This document shows, one piece after another, positions 1 through 6,661 of a DNA stretch of 26,244 nucleotides. The first letter of the stretch is position 1. Each line of letters opens with the position of its first letter. The translations under genes and the position numbers were made by a program. The DNA comes from an uncultured delta proteobacterium (GTDB lineage: Bacteria; Desulfobacterota; Syntrophorhabdia; Syntrophorhabdales; Syntrophorhabdaceae). The stretch is from assembly GCA_903872255.1 (NCBI GenBank), contig CAIQJW010000247.1, forward strand, positions 1 through 26,244, read 5' to 3'. A model generated the notes under the pieces. That model was not told the DNA's origin. It was given only the letters and a program-made list of their open reading frames with translations, and ran no database searches.

Positions 1-530
1 AGCGCTGTCACAACCGTCATGGACACGATCTGGGTTGACAGGTGCCCGTAGCGAAGGCTGTTTATCCCGTAACCGCCGGTAGCGATCCAGCCGCCGACCG
101 TCGAAAATTTGCTCGAAGGGTAGGTCATCAGGCACAGGCCTTCCTTCTTGGCAAGGATATCAATATCCGCCCAGCGCGCACCCGATTCAACGGTCACCGT
201 TTTCTGGCCTTTATTGAGATAAAGGATCTTCCGGAAAGGGGAAAGGTCCATCACTATCCCGGAATTGGTCGGGATAACCCCGCCGAAACCCCAGGAGGCT
301 GCGCCCCGTGGAACGACCGGGACCTTCTTTTCATTGGCAAACTTGAGGACCTCTTTTATCTCGTCCACAGTTTTCGGCTGAACGACAAAATCCGGCTGCA
401 CCTTGAAAAGGGTATTCGTCATGATGGTCGGGACATCCCCGATGTCATGGCTGTACATCTCTTTCTTTTCTTCTTTTTCGATTATTCTGATATCTGGCGC
501 AATGCTTTTGAATTGGTCTGAAAGTTTCAT
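1..530 (-). CDS. FAD-binding oxidoreductase (GlcD-like), N-terminal part, cut by window edge
   Basis: The reverse strand reads open from an ATG at 530 down to base 1, giving about 176 residues of an incomplete protein. The sequence fits the PCMH-type FAD-binding domain of the glycolate oxidase GlcD / D-lactate dehydrogenase family. It has an approach segment QPKTVDEIKEVLKFANE (about residues 50-65), a VVPRGAASWGFGG nucleotide loop just after it, and a TVGGWIATGGYGINSLRYG stretch near residues 145-165 matching the second FAD-contact region. Family members oxidise 2-hydroxy acids or related substrates in the cytoplasm or at the inner membrane; the substrate cannot be told from this fragment. 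A purine-rich ACAGG lies upstream of the ATG, and a sigma-54-type promoter is centred about 70 bases upstream. The gene is divergent from the glutamine synthetase operon, so nitrogen-linked control is plausible but unproven. Confidence 0.85.
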   Translation of the reverse strand, partial: MKLSDQFKSIAPDIRIIEKEEKKEMYSHDIGDVPTIMTNTLFKVQPDFVVQPKTVDEIKEVLKFANEKKVPVVPRGAASWGFGGVIPTNSGIVMDLSPFRKILYLNKGQKTVTVESGARWADIDILAKKEGLCLMTYPSSKFSTVGGWIATGGYGINSLRYGHLSTQIVSMTVVTA

Positions 531-592
531 ATTTACCTGTCCGTTTTGTAACGCTGTCGATGACTGCCATAGTAACTCATGGCCCTTTTAAT

Positions 593-609
593 AGCAAAAG
601 AGATGCCAA
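593..609 (-). promoter_or_regulatory. Sigma-54 (-24/-12) promoter for the FAD oxidase
   Basis: Read on the minus strand, this is TTGGCATCTCTTTTGCT. It has the invariant GG and GC separated by exactly 10 bases and matches the sigma-54 consensus YTGGCACGNNNNTTGCW closely. Transcription would start near base 582, leaving a leader of about 50 bases before the ATG at 530. Sigma-54 promoters need a bound enhancer protein; the dyad at 676-745 lies roughly 95-165 bases upstream of this start, which is the usual distance. Confidence 0.72.
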
Positions 610-675
610 TCCGACTTGAGTCACTAAAATCGGTTTTTTGAGGCAAAATGAGAGGTATTTCCCGAAAAGTTCTTC

Positions 676-745
676 TTTGCACCACCGTGACCCGTAAAAT
701 CTGTACATGAATATCGTACAATTTTGTTCTTTCCCATGGTGCAAA
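676..745. repeat. 70-bp interrupted dyad with NtrC-like half-sites
   Basis: TTTGCACCA at 676-684 and TGGTGCAAA at 737-745 are perfect 9-base inverted copies. Each contains the TGCACC half-site of the NtrC operator (consensus TGCACC-N5-GGTGCA). Inside them, on almost the same centre (about 710-711), lies a second inverted pair: AAAAT plus TGTAC on the left (696-706, one extra C) and GTACA plus ATTTT on the right (716-725). The nested symmetry is seen directly. Its use as an enhancer for the two flanking sigma-54 promoters is inferred. The half-sites are much farther apart than in a normal NtrC site. Confidence 0.5.
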
Positions 746-883
746 ATACATAATTGTTCTTCCGGGCCCTTCGTTTTTGCTTTTATCAGGGACAATATCG
801 AGTGATTTCATTCCGGGCTGACGGGCGGCTAATAATGGTTATAAGGCTTTCAGAGAAGCACCCGAAGGAACCGGATGCAGCCT

Positions 884-900
884 CTGGCATATTTTTCGCA
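884..900 (+). promoter_or_regulatory. Sigma-54 (-24/-12) promoter for the glutamine synthetase operon
   Basis: CTGGCATATTTTTCGCA carries the TGGCA element and a CGCA element with GG and GC exactly 10 bases apart. The -12 part departs from TTGCA by one base. Transcription would start near 912, giving a leader of about 80 bases before the ATG at 993. Sigma-54 control fits a nitrogen-assimilation operon. The dyad at 676-745 lies about 165-235 bases upstream of this start. Confidence 0.68.
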
Positions 901-992
901 CATACATACCTTTAAAAAATAAAACCTGTTTCGAGCGGCGCTTGCAAACGGGGTAAATGAAAAAAAATAACAAAGGATAAGCGAGGGAGATC

Positions 993-3167
993 ATGAAAAA
1001 CTTACAGCCGGTGATCGCATCCGAAAGAACTTATGTCTGTGAAAAGGAAAAATTCGTTCCCGTATCCGAATACTACGGCGAAGATACTTTCAGCAGCAAG
1101 GTGATGCAGGAAAAGCTGCCGAAAGACACGTACAAGAAACTCATGCAATCGATCAACGACAACAAGCCTCTCGATCCGGAAACGGCCAATGCCGCCGCGC
1201 ATGCAATGAAGGAATGGGCGATAGAAAAGGGGGCCACGCATTTTGCCCACTGGTTCCAGCCGATGACAGGGATCACGGCAGAGAAGCACGACGCCTTTGC
1301 CGACCCGATCGGCGTTGGCGAGGTAATGGAGAAATTCACAGGAAAACAGCTGGTACAGGGCGAACCTGACGCGTCGAGCTTCCCTTCGGGGGGCTTAAGG
1401 GCCACGTTCGAGGCAAGGGGATATACCGCATGGGATATGTCCTCCCCGGCTTTCATAAAAAGGACCGGCATATCCACCACGTTATGCATCCCGTCGGTCT
1501 TCATATCGTATAATGGCGAAGCCCTCGATAAAAAAACGCCCCTCTTGAGGTCCATCCGTGCGGTCAGTCAGTCCGCCGTGAATATGCTGAAACTGCTTGG
1601 CGCGCGAAACATACGGAAGGTGTATTCCAATCTCGGGCCCGAACAGGAATATTTCCTTATCGACATGAATTATTTCTATAAACGCCAGGACCTCGTGCTG
1701 GGCGGCCGTGCGGTTGTCGGGGCACCGCCTGCGAAAGGCCAGGAACTCGAGGACCAGTATTTCGGCTGTATCAAGGAAAGGGTCTCCTCCTATATGCACG
1801 ATGTTGAGGAAGAACTGTTCAAGCTCGGCGTCCCGGCAAAGACCCGGCATAACGAAGTCGCCCCGAGCCAGTTCGAATTGGCGCCGGTATACGAAGAGGC
1901 CAATCTCGCCGTCGATCACAATCAGCTCATCATGGACACGCTGAAATCCGTTGCAAAAAAACATAACCTGGCAGCGCTCTTTCACGAAAAACCATTTGCC
2001 GGCATCAACGGGTCGGGCAAGCATGTCAACTGGTCAATATCCGACAATAACGGAAACAATCTCCTAAACCCCGGCAAGACCCCGCAGGACAACATCCAGT
2101 TCCTGGTATTTCTCGTAGCCACTGTCCGGGCGGTATACAAGCACGCGGATATCCTGCGCGCATCTGTCGGCTCGTACGGCAATGATTACAGGCTCGGCGC
2201 AAACGAGGCCCCTCCGGCCATCATCTCCGTCTTCCTTGGCGAGCAGCTGACGAAGATCCTCGAGAACATAGAGAAGGGCCAGGTGAGCAAGGCAACGAAC
2301 GGCGAGATCATCGACCTTGCCGTGTCGTCACTCCCGAACGTCAGTAAAGATGATACGGACCGCAACCGCACATCCCCTTTTGCATTCACCGGGAACAAAT
2401 TTGAATTCAGGGCCGTCGGCTCATCGCAGTCCATATCTTTCCCCTCCGCCGTCATGAACACCATCGTTGCAGAAAGCCTCGATTATCTTGCCGACAGGAT
2501 CAGGGAAAAGAAACATGGGAAAAGCACAGGCCATGCGATCATCGAGGTCTTACGGGAAGAGATCAGGGAAATAAAGCCGATCCTCTTCAACGGCGACAAT
2601 TACAGCAAGGATTGGGAAAAAGAAGCTGCAAAACGCGGCCTGCCGAACAACAAGACAACCCCGGTCGCTCTCAAGGCCCTCATAACGGAAAAGGCCCTGG
2701 ACATTTTCGAGAAATACCAGGTCCTTTCACGGGTAGAGCTTAGCTCCCGGTACAACATTTACCTCGAAAGATACATCAAGGATTTCGAGATCGAGGCCAA
2801 ATGCATGTCAAACATTTGCCAGAGCCAGATAATACCCGCAGGCACGACGTATCAAAAGATCCTGGCGAATGCCATTGTATCTACGAAAGATGCCCTGGGA
2901 CCCAATGCCGATGTGTCCGCGCAAATAGAGCTTTTAACCAGGGTCCTCGATCTTATCAACAAGATCTACACCGTGAACAAGAGGATCCAGGCCGGGATGA
3001 AGAAGACATGCGGAGTTCACGACGAAGTGAAAAAAGCCGAGATGCTTGCGAAAGAGATAAAGCCGGAGATGGATGAGCTGAGGGGTTACGTCGACACTCT
3101 CGAGGCCCTCATTGACGATGAAATGTGGCCGCTGCCCAAGTTCTGGGAAATGCTTTTTATAAGCTAA
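993..3167 (+). CDS. glnN: Glutamine synthetase type III (GSIII)
   Basis: This cytoplasmic enzyme makes glutamine from glutamate, ammonium and ATP. At 724 residues it has the length of GSIII (about 690-730), not the roughly 450-470 of GSI. Visible signatures are EQEYFLID in the first catalytic half, the glutamate/metal segment RHNEVAPSQFELAP, and the ATP/active-site stretch KPFAGINGSGKHVNWS, followed by the long GSIII-specific C-terminal helical region. The start is the ATG at 993, preceded by GCGAGGGAG a few bases upstream. Ahead of it is a -24/-12 promoter. PurF follows after only 37 bases, then AmtB and PII, so the gene probably heads a nitrogen-assimilation operon. GSIII lacks the adenylylation control typical of GSI-beta enzymes (family knowledge), so control may rest on transcription and on PII. 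Confidence 0.96.
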   Translation: MKNLQPVIASERTYVCEKEKFVPVSEYYGEDTFSSKVMQEKLPKDTYKKLMQSINDNKPLDPETANAAAHAMKEWAIEKGATHFAHWFQPMTGITAEKHDAFADPIGVGEVMEKFTGKQLVQGEPDASSFPSGGLRATFEARGYTAWDMSSPAFIKRTGISTTLCIPSVFISYNGEALDKKTPLLRSIRAVSQSAVNMLKLLGARNIRKVYSNLGPEQEYFLIDMNYFYKRQDLVLGGRAVVGAPPAKGQELEDQYFGCIKERVSSYMHDVEEELFKLGVPAKTRHNEVAPSQFELAPVYEEANLAVDHNQLIMDTLKSVAKKHNLAALFHEKPFAGINGSGKHVNWSISDNNGNNLLNPGKTPQDNIQFLVFLVATVRAVYKHADILRASVGSYGNDYRLGANEAPPAIISVFLGEQLTKILENIEKGQVSKATNGEIIDLAVSSLPNVSKDDTDRNRTSPFAFTGNKFEFRAVGSSQSISFPSAVMNTIVAESLDYLADRIREKKHGKSTGHAIIEVLREEIREIKPILFNGDNYSKDWEKEAAKRGLPNNKTTPVALKALITEKALDIFEKYQVLSRVELSSRYNIYLERYIKDFEIEAKCMSNICQSQIIPAGTTYQKILANAIVSTKDALGPNADVSAQIELLTRVLDLINKIYTVNKRIQAGMKKTCGVHDEVKKAEMLAKEIKPEMDELRGYVDTLEALIDDEMWPLPKFWEMLFIS

Positions 3168-3204
3168 CTAACGCCGGGTAAACCGGAATGATCAATCCTG
3201 GAGA

Positions 3205-4659
3205 ATGATGGAACGGGAAAAGGAAGATATGCCCTGTACACGAGAAAATATTGAGCCGGAAAATATTTACCCGCGTGAAGAATGCGGAGTGTTTGCCGTC
3301 CACGGGGATAACGATGCCGCGCGGGTAGCTTTTTACGGCCTTTTCGCCCTTCAGCACAGGGGGCAGGAATCTGCCGGCATAGTAAGTTCCGATGGGCACG
3401 AGGTTAGGCAGCATACGGGTATGGGGCTTGCCTGCGAGGTGTTCGGGGAGGAGGAACTATCACGCCTTCCCGGTACCCTGGCGATAGGCCATGTCCGGTA
3501 TTCGACAACCGGGGCATCGACGATCGTGAATGCCCAGCCGTTTCTCGTCCGATTTGAAAACGAGTATTATGCCCTCGCCCATAACGGCAATATCCTTAAT
3601 GCGCAAAACCTGCGCGAAAAGCTCGAGGCGCGCGGTTCGATCTTTCAATCGACAATGGACAGCGAGGTGGTGATCCACCTGATGGCGCATCACTTAAGAC
3701 ACGGCCTTGAAGAGGCGATCATCGCCAGTCTATCGCGCCTCAAAGGCGCCTATTGCCTCGTTATGATGACCCGCAACAAGATCATAGCGGCGCGCGATCC
3801 CGGGGGTTTCAGGCCATTGTCGCTCGGCAGACTCAACGATAGTTGGGTCGTTGCTTCCGAAACCTGCGCTTTTGACCTTGTCGGCGCCCAATATGTCCGC
3901 GATGTCGAACCGGGAGAGATACTTATTATAGACGAAACCGGTTTGAAAAGCCTGAAGCCTTTTCCTCAGGTCAGGCACACCCACTGCATTTTCGAGCTTG
4001 TCTATTTCGCCCGTCCGGACAGCCAGGTATTCGGCCGGAACGTATATACGTGCCGTAAACGGTTCGGGCATGAGTTGGCGCGTGAATACAAACCCGATGT
4101 CGAGATGGTCATACCCTTTCCAGATTCGGGCGTATACGCCGCTATCGGGTACGCCGAGGAAAGCGGCATTCCGTTCGAGATGGGCATGATCCGGAACCAT
4201 TACGTGGGGCGGACGTTTATTCATCCGTCTCAGCAGATGCGCGACCTCGGGGTCCGGGTAAAGCTGAACCCTGTAAAGAGCCTGCTGGAAAACAAGTCCA
4301 TATTGATCGTTGATGATTCCATCATCCGCGGTACGACGAGCCGGAACCGCGTAAAAAATCTGCGGGAGATGGGCATAAAAGAGGTCCACATGGCGGTAAG
4401 CTGCCCGCCGACAGTGTATCCCTGTCCCTACGGGATCGATTTTTCGACGAAAGGAGAACTTATAGCGACAAAAAAAGAGAGTGACAGAGCGATCGCAAAA
4501 CATATCGGCCTCGATTCCCTGCACTACCTTAGCCTCGACGGCATGATAAAGGCTACCGGCCTCGACAAGGGCTGCTTCTGCCTTGCATGTTATGACGGGA
4601 AATATCCCGTCGCCCCGCCGAAAAATATTAACAAGCACTGCCTGGAATCCTGCCGGTAA
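3205..4659 (+). CDS. purF: Amidophosphoribosyltransferase (glutamine PRPP amidotransferase)
   Basis: PurF carries out the first committed step of purine synthesis, moving the amide nitrogen of glutamine onto PRPP. The N-terminal Ntn-hydrolase domain begins at the catalytic Cys27 (motif EECGVFAVHG), so a 26-residue propeptide must be removed. The RGQESAGI motif follows. The C-terminal phosphoribosyltransferase domain carries the PRPP loop ILIVDDSIIRGTTS. Cysteines 261, 407, 459 and 462 (the last two in CLAC) match the four [4Fe-4S] ligands of the Bacillus subtilis-type enzyme, so this is the oxygen-sensitive Fe-S class. The length of 484 residues is normal. GGAGA sits just before the paired ATG codons at the start. 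The gene lies between glutamine synthetase and amtB (37- and 20-base gaps), an unusual place that ties purine synthesis to the glutamine supply. Confidence 0.96.
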   Translation: MMEREKEDMPCTRENIEPENIYPREECGVFAVHGDNDAARVAFYGLFALQHRGQESAGIVSSDGHEVRQHTGMGLACEVFGEEELSRLPGTLAIGHVRYSTTGASTIVNAQPFLVRFENEYYALAHNGNILNAQNLREKLEARGSIFQSTMDSEVVIHLMAHHLRHGLEEAIIASLSRLKGAYCLVMMTRNKIIAARDPGGFRPLSLGRLNDSWVVASETCAFDLVGAQYVRDVEPGEILIIDETGLKSLKPFPQVRHTHCIFELVYFARPDSQVFGRNVYTCRKRFGHELAREYKPDVEMVIPFPDSGVYAAIGYAEESGIPFEMGMIRNHYVGRTFIHPSQQMRDLGVRVKLNPVKSLLENKSILIVDDSIIRGTTSRNRVKNLREMGIKEVHMAVSCPPTVYPCPYGIDFSTKGELIATKKESDRAIAKHIGLDSLHYLSLDGMIKATGLDKGCFCLACYDGKYPVAPPKNINKHCLESCR

Positions 4660-4679
4660 AACCTTAAGGAAGGTGCCTT

Positions 4680-6050
4680 ATGAAAAGATTTTTTGCAATA
4701 CTGATGCTCCTTAGTCTCATCGCAATGCCCGCAATTATATTTGCGCAGGCGCAGGACCAGCCGACTGACGTTACAAAGCAGTCGGCGGGTGAAGCATCAG
4801 TCGCAGCGAAGGCACCGTTAAAGTCCGATACGGGTGATACGGCGTGGATGATCATCGCGACTGCGCTCGTTATGCTGATGACCCCGGGGCTTGCGTTCTT
4901 TTACGGGGGCATGGTCGGGCGCAAGAATGTGCTTGGCATCCTGATGCAGTGCTTTACAATTTTGTGCCTTATCAGCGTCCAATGGGTGCTGTACGGATAC
5001 AGCCTGTCGTTCGCACCGGGAAACGGTTTCTGGGGAGGCCTCCAATGGGCCGGCTTGAGCGGTGTCGGGTTCGCCCCGTACGCGGACTATGCACCGACCA
5101 TTTCGCATCAGCTCTTCATGGTATTCCAGATGATGTTTGCCATAATCACCCCCGCCCTCATCGTTGGCGCATTCGCGGAGAGGATGAAGTTCTCGGCATT
5201 CGTTGTTTTCATCCTGTTATGGGCCACGTTTGTCTATGACCCCGTCTGTCACTGGGTCTGGGGTGTCGGGGGTTGGCTCAAAGAGCTCGGTGCCCTTGAT
5301 TTCGCCGGCGGCACCGTCATCCACATCAACGCCGGCATCGCAGCGCTTATGACCGCTATATTTATCGGAAAGCGCAAGGGCGTATGCAACCACACGATAT
5401 TGCCGCACAACCTGCCCTTCACTATCCTCGGTACCGCACTTTTATGGTTCGGATGGTTCGGTTTCAACGCAGGCAGCTCTCTCGGGGCAAATGACATCGC
5501 GGTGAATGCATTCATCGTGACGAACACCGCTGCGGCGGCGGCAGGCTTAAGCTGGGCAGTTATCGACTGGGTCTTCAATAAAAAGCCCACCATGCTCGGC
5601 ATGGCGACTGGCGCAGTCGGGGGCCTCGTGGCCATAACGCCCGCGGCCGGCTACGTAAGTGCCATATCGGCTATAATAATCGGGGTATTTGTCAGTATCT
5701 TCTGCTACTTTGCCGTTGCTTTTATCAAGCCGAAATTTGGTTATGACGATGCCCTCGACGTCTTCGGCGTCCACTGTGTCGGCGGTATATGGGGCGCAGT
5801 CGCAACGGGTCTTTTTGCATCGAAGGCCGTAAACCCTGCGGGCGCAGACGGGCTCTTCTTCGGCAACCCGAAACAATTGCTGATACAGGTCATTGCCGTG
5901 GCGGTGATCGCAGCATACAGCTTCGTGGCCAGTTTCATCATTTACAAGATTATCGATATCGTCATAAAGGTTCGGGTACGCGAGAAAGACGAGATCATCG
6001 GGCTTGACCTGACCCAGCATCACGAAAAAGCATACACCGTCCTGGAATAG
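4680..6050 (+). CDS. amtB: Ammonium transporter (Amt/MEP/Rh family)
   Basis: This is an inner-membrane ammonium channel, normally a trimer with 11 membrane spans per subunit. Residues 1-22 form a cleavable signal peptide (LLSLIAMPAIIFAQAQ), as in other AmtB precursors. The following hydrophobic spans include GLAFFYGGMVGRKNVL and the conserved FAGGTVIHINAG. The pore twin histidines are present as His215 and His365, 150 residues apart, the same spacing as His168 and His318 of E. coli AmtB. The start follows purF by 20 bases with AAGGAAGG as ribosome-binding site. PII follows 13 bases after the stop, and the amtB-glnK pair is conserved because PII plugs the pore when ammonium is plentiful (family knowledge). 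The length of 456 residues is normal for a precursor. Confidence 0.97.
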   Translation: MKRFFAILMLLSLIAMPAIIFAQAQDQPTDVTKQSAGEASVAAKAPLKSDTGDTAWMIIATALVMLMTPGLAFFYGGMVGRKNVLGILMQCFTILCLISVQWVLYGYSLSFAPGNGFWGGLQWAGLSGVGFAPYADYAPTISHQLFMVFQMMFAIITPALIVGAFAERMKFSAFVVFILLWATFVYDPVCHWVWGVGGWLKELGALDFAGGTVIHINAGIAALMTAIFIGKRKGVCNHTILPHNLPFTILGTALLWFGWFGFNAGSSLGANDIAVNAFIVTNTAAAAAGLSWAVIDWVFNKKPTMLGMATGAVGGLVAITPAAGYVSAISAIIIGVFVSIFCYFAVAFIKPKFGYDDALDVFGVHCVGGIWGAVATGLFASKAVNPAGADGLFFGNPKQLLIQVIAVAVIAAYSFVASFIIYKIIDIVIKVRVREKDEIIGLDLTQHHEKAYTVLE

Positions 6051-6063
6051 GAGGGATAAGAGA

Positions 6064-6405
6064 ATGAAACTCATCATAGCCATCATACAACCCGACAGGT
6101 TGGAAGCAGTAAAACAGGAACTTTACAAACACGATGTCAATCTCCTCACCGTGAACGAGGTCCTGGGGCACGGAAGGCAAATGGGCGTCGCCGAAGTGTA
6201 CCGGGGGACGAAGGAGATGGGGAACCTCTTGAGAAAGATACGCCTCGAGATCGCGGTAAATGAGGATTTCGTGGAAAAGACAATAGCCGCCATCGTAAAG
6301 GGGGCCCATTCGGGAGAATCGGGTGATGGCAAGATATTTATCCTCGATCTCGTGGAATGTGTCCGGATACGGACGGATGAACGGGGAAGCGCGGCCATCG
6401 GCTAG
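6064..6405 (+). CDS. glnK: PII nitrogen regulatory protein, T-loop variant without Tyr51
   Basis: This small trimeric signalling protein of 113 residues binds ATP/ADP and 2-oxoglutarate and controls AmtB and other nitrogen targets. Family residues that can be seen are Gln39 (GRQMG), Lys58, the B-loop GDGKIF with Lys90, and Arg101/Arg103 (RIRT), so nucleotide and 2-oxoglutarate binding should be intact. The T-loop reads EVYRGTKEMGN: Tyr46 is kept, but the position of the uridylylated Tyr51 of E. coli GlnB/GlnK is Glu. Uridylylation at that site is therefore impossible. The gene follows amtB closely with GGAGG upstream, so glnK is the natural name, but the T-loop sets it apart from the enterobacterial protein. 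Probably the last gene of the operon. Confidence 0.93.
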   Translation: MKLIIAIIQPDRLEAVKQELYKHDVNLLTVNEVLGHGRQMGVAEVYRGTKEMGNLLRKIRLEIAVNEDFVEKTIAAIVKGAHSGESGDGKIFILDLVECVRIRTDERGSAAIG

Positions 6406-6481
6406 GGTCACCGGGCCTAAGTACTTTACAGGGCAACAACAGGCCCGTCGTGCCGGCGGTACACAATCCGGGAGGTTTTGG

Positions 6482-6562
6482 ATGAAAAGGCATATACGGC
6501 CCTCGAGTAAAGAGGCCTCACAATCTTACTATTTAACTTATGGTAGATCAGGGGTAATCTGA
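6482..6562 (+). CDS. Possible 26-residue peptide after glnK
   Basis: A 26-codon frame starts at an ATG preceded by GGGAGG with a 6-base spacer, a very good ribosome-binding site. It ends at TGA near 6562. The peptide is basic at its start (MKRHIRPSS) and shows no membrane segment or known motif. The frame overlaps a small hairpin, GGCC(C)TC/GAGGCC at 6498-6517, that might slow or end glnK transcription but has only a poor T-rich tail. The ribosome-binding site is the sole positive evidence, so this may be chance. Confidence 0.2.
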   Translation: MKRHIRPSSKEASQSYYLTYGRSGVI

Positions 6563-6661
6563 TATTTGATCTGAGAATATGGTATACGTACCCATAGTTT
6601 GCTCCCAAATAATCGATATCCCATCACCTTAGTTTTTCGGCCGATCTTCACGGCCCACTCA

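Larger units (their letters stand above)
531..992. other. Divergent regulatory intergenic region, no convincing gene
   Basis: This 462-base stretch separates the leftward FAD oxidase from the rightward glutamine synthetase. I see no convincing gene in it. It contains a -24/-12 promoter facing each way (593-609 leftward, 884-900 rightward) and a 70-bp interrupted dyad (676-745) between them. An imperfect palindrome also lies at 611-633 just upstream of the leftward promoter. The layout is typical of enhancer-dependent sigma-54 control, in which an activator such as NtrC binds upstream and contacts polymerase by looping. The identity of the activator is an inference. Confidence 0.7.

Noticed and set aside
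42..521. A 159-codon rightward frame at the left end
   Set aside because: It is the complement of the FAD oxidase, whose motifs are unmistakable on the other strand.
533..811. A 92-codon leftward frame between the FAD oxidase and glutamine synthetase
   Set aside because: It has no ribosome-binding site, matches no family I recognise, and runs over the -24/-12 promoter and the dyad, so the region is better read as regulatory.
3730..4638. A 302-codon leftward frame inside purF
   Set aside because: It is antisense to a well-conserved purF and has no recognisable domain; long shadow frames are common in such codon usage.
6619..6660. GGCCG/CGGCC hairpin after the recombinase-like gene as a terminator
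   Set aside because: The stem is only 5 bases and is not followed by a T-run on the strand concerned.
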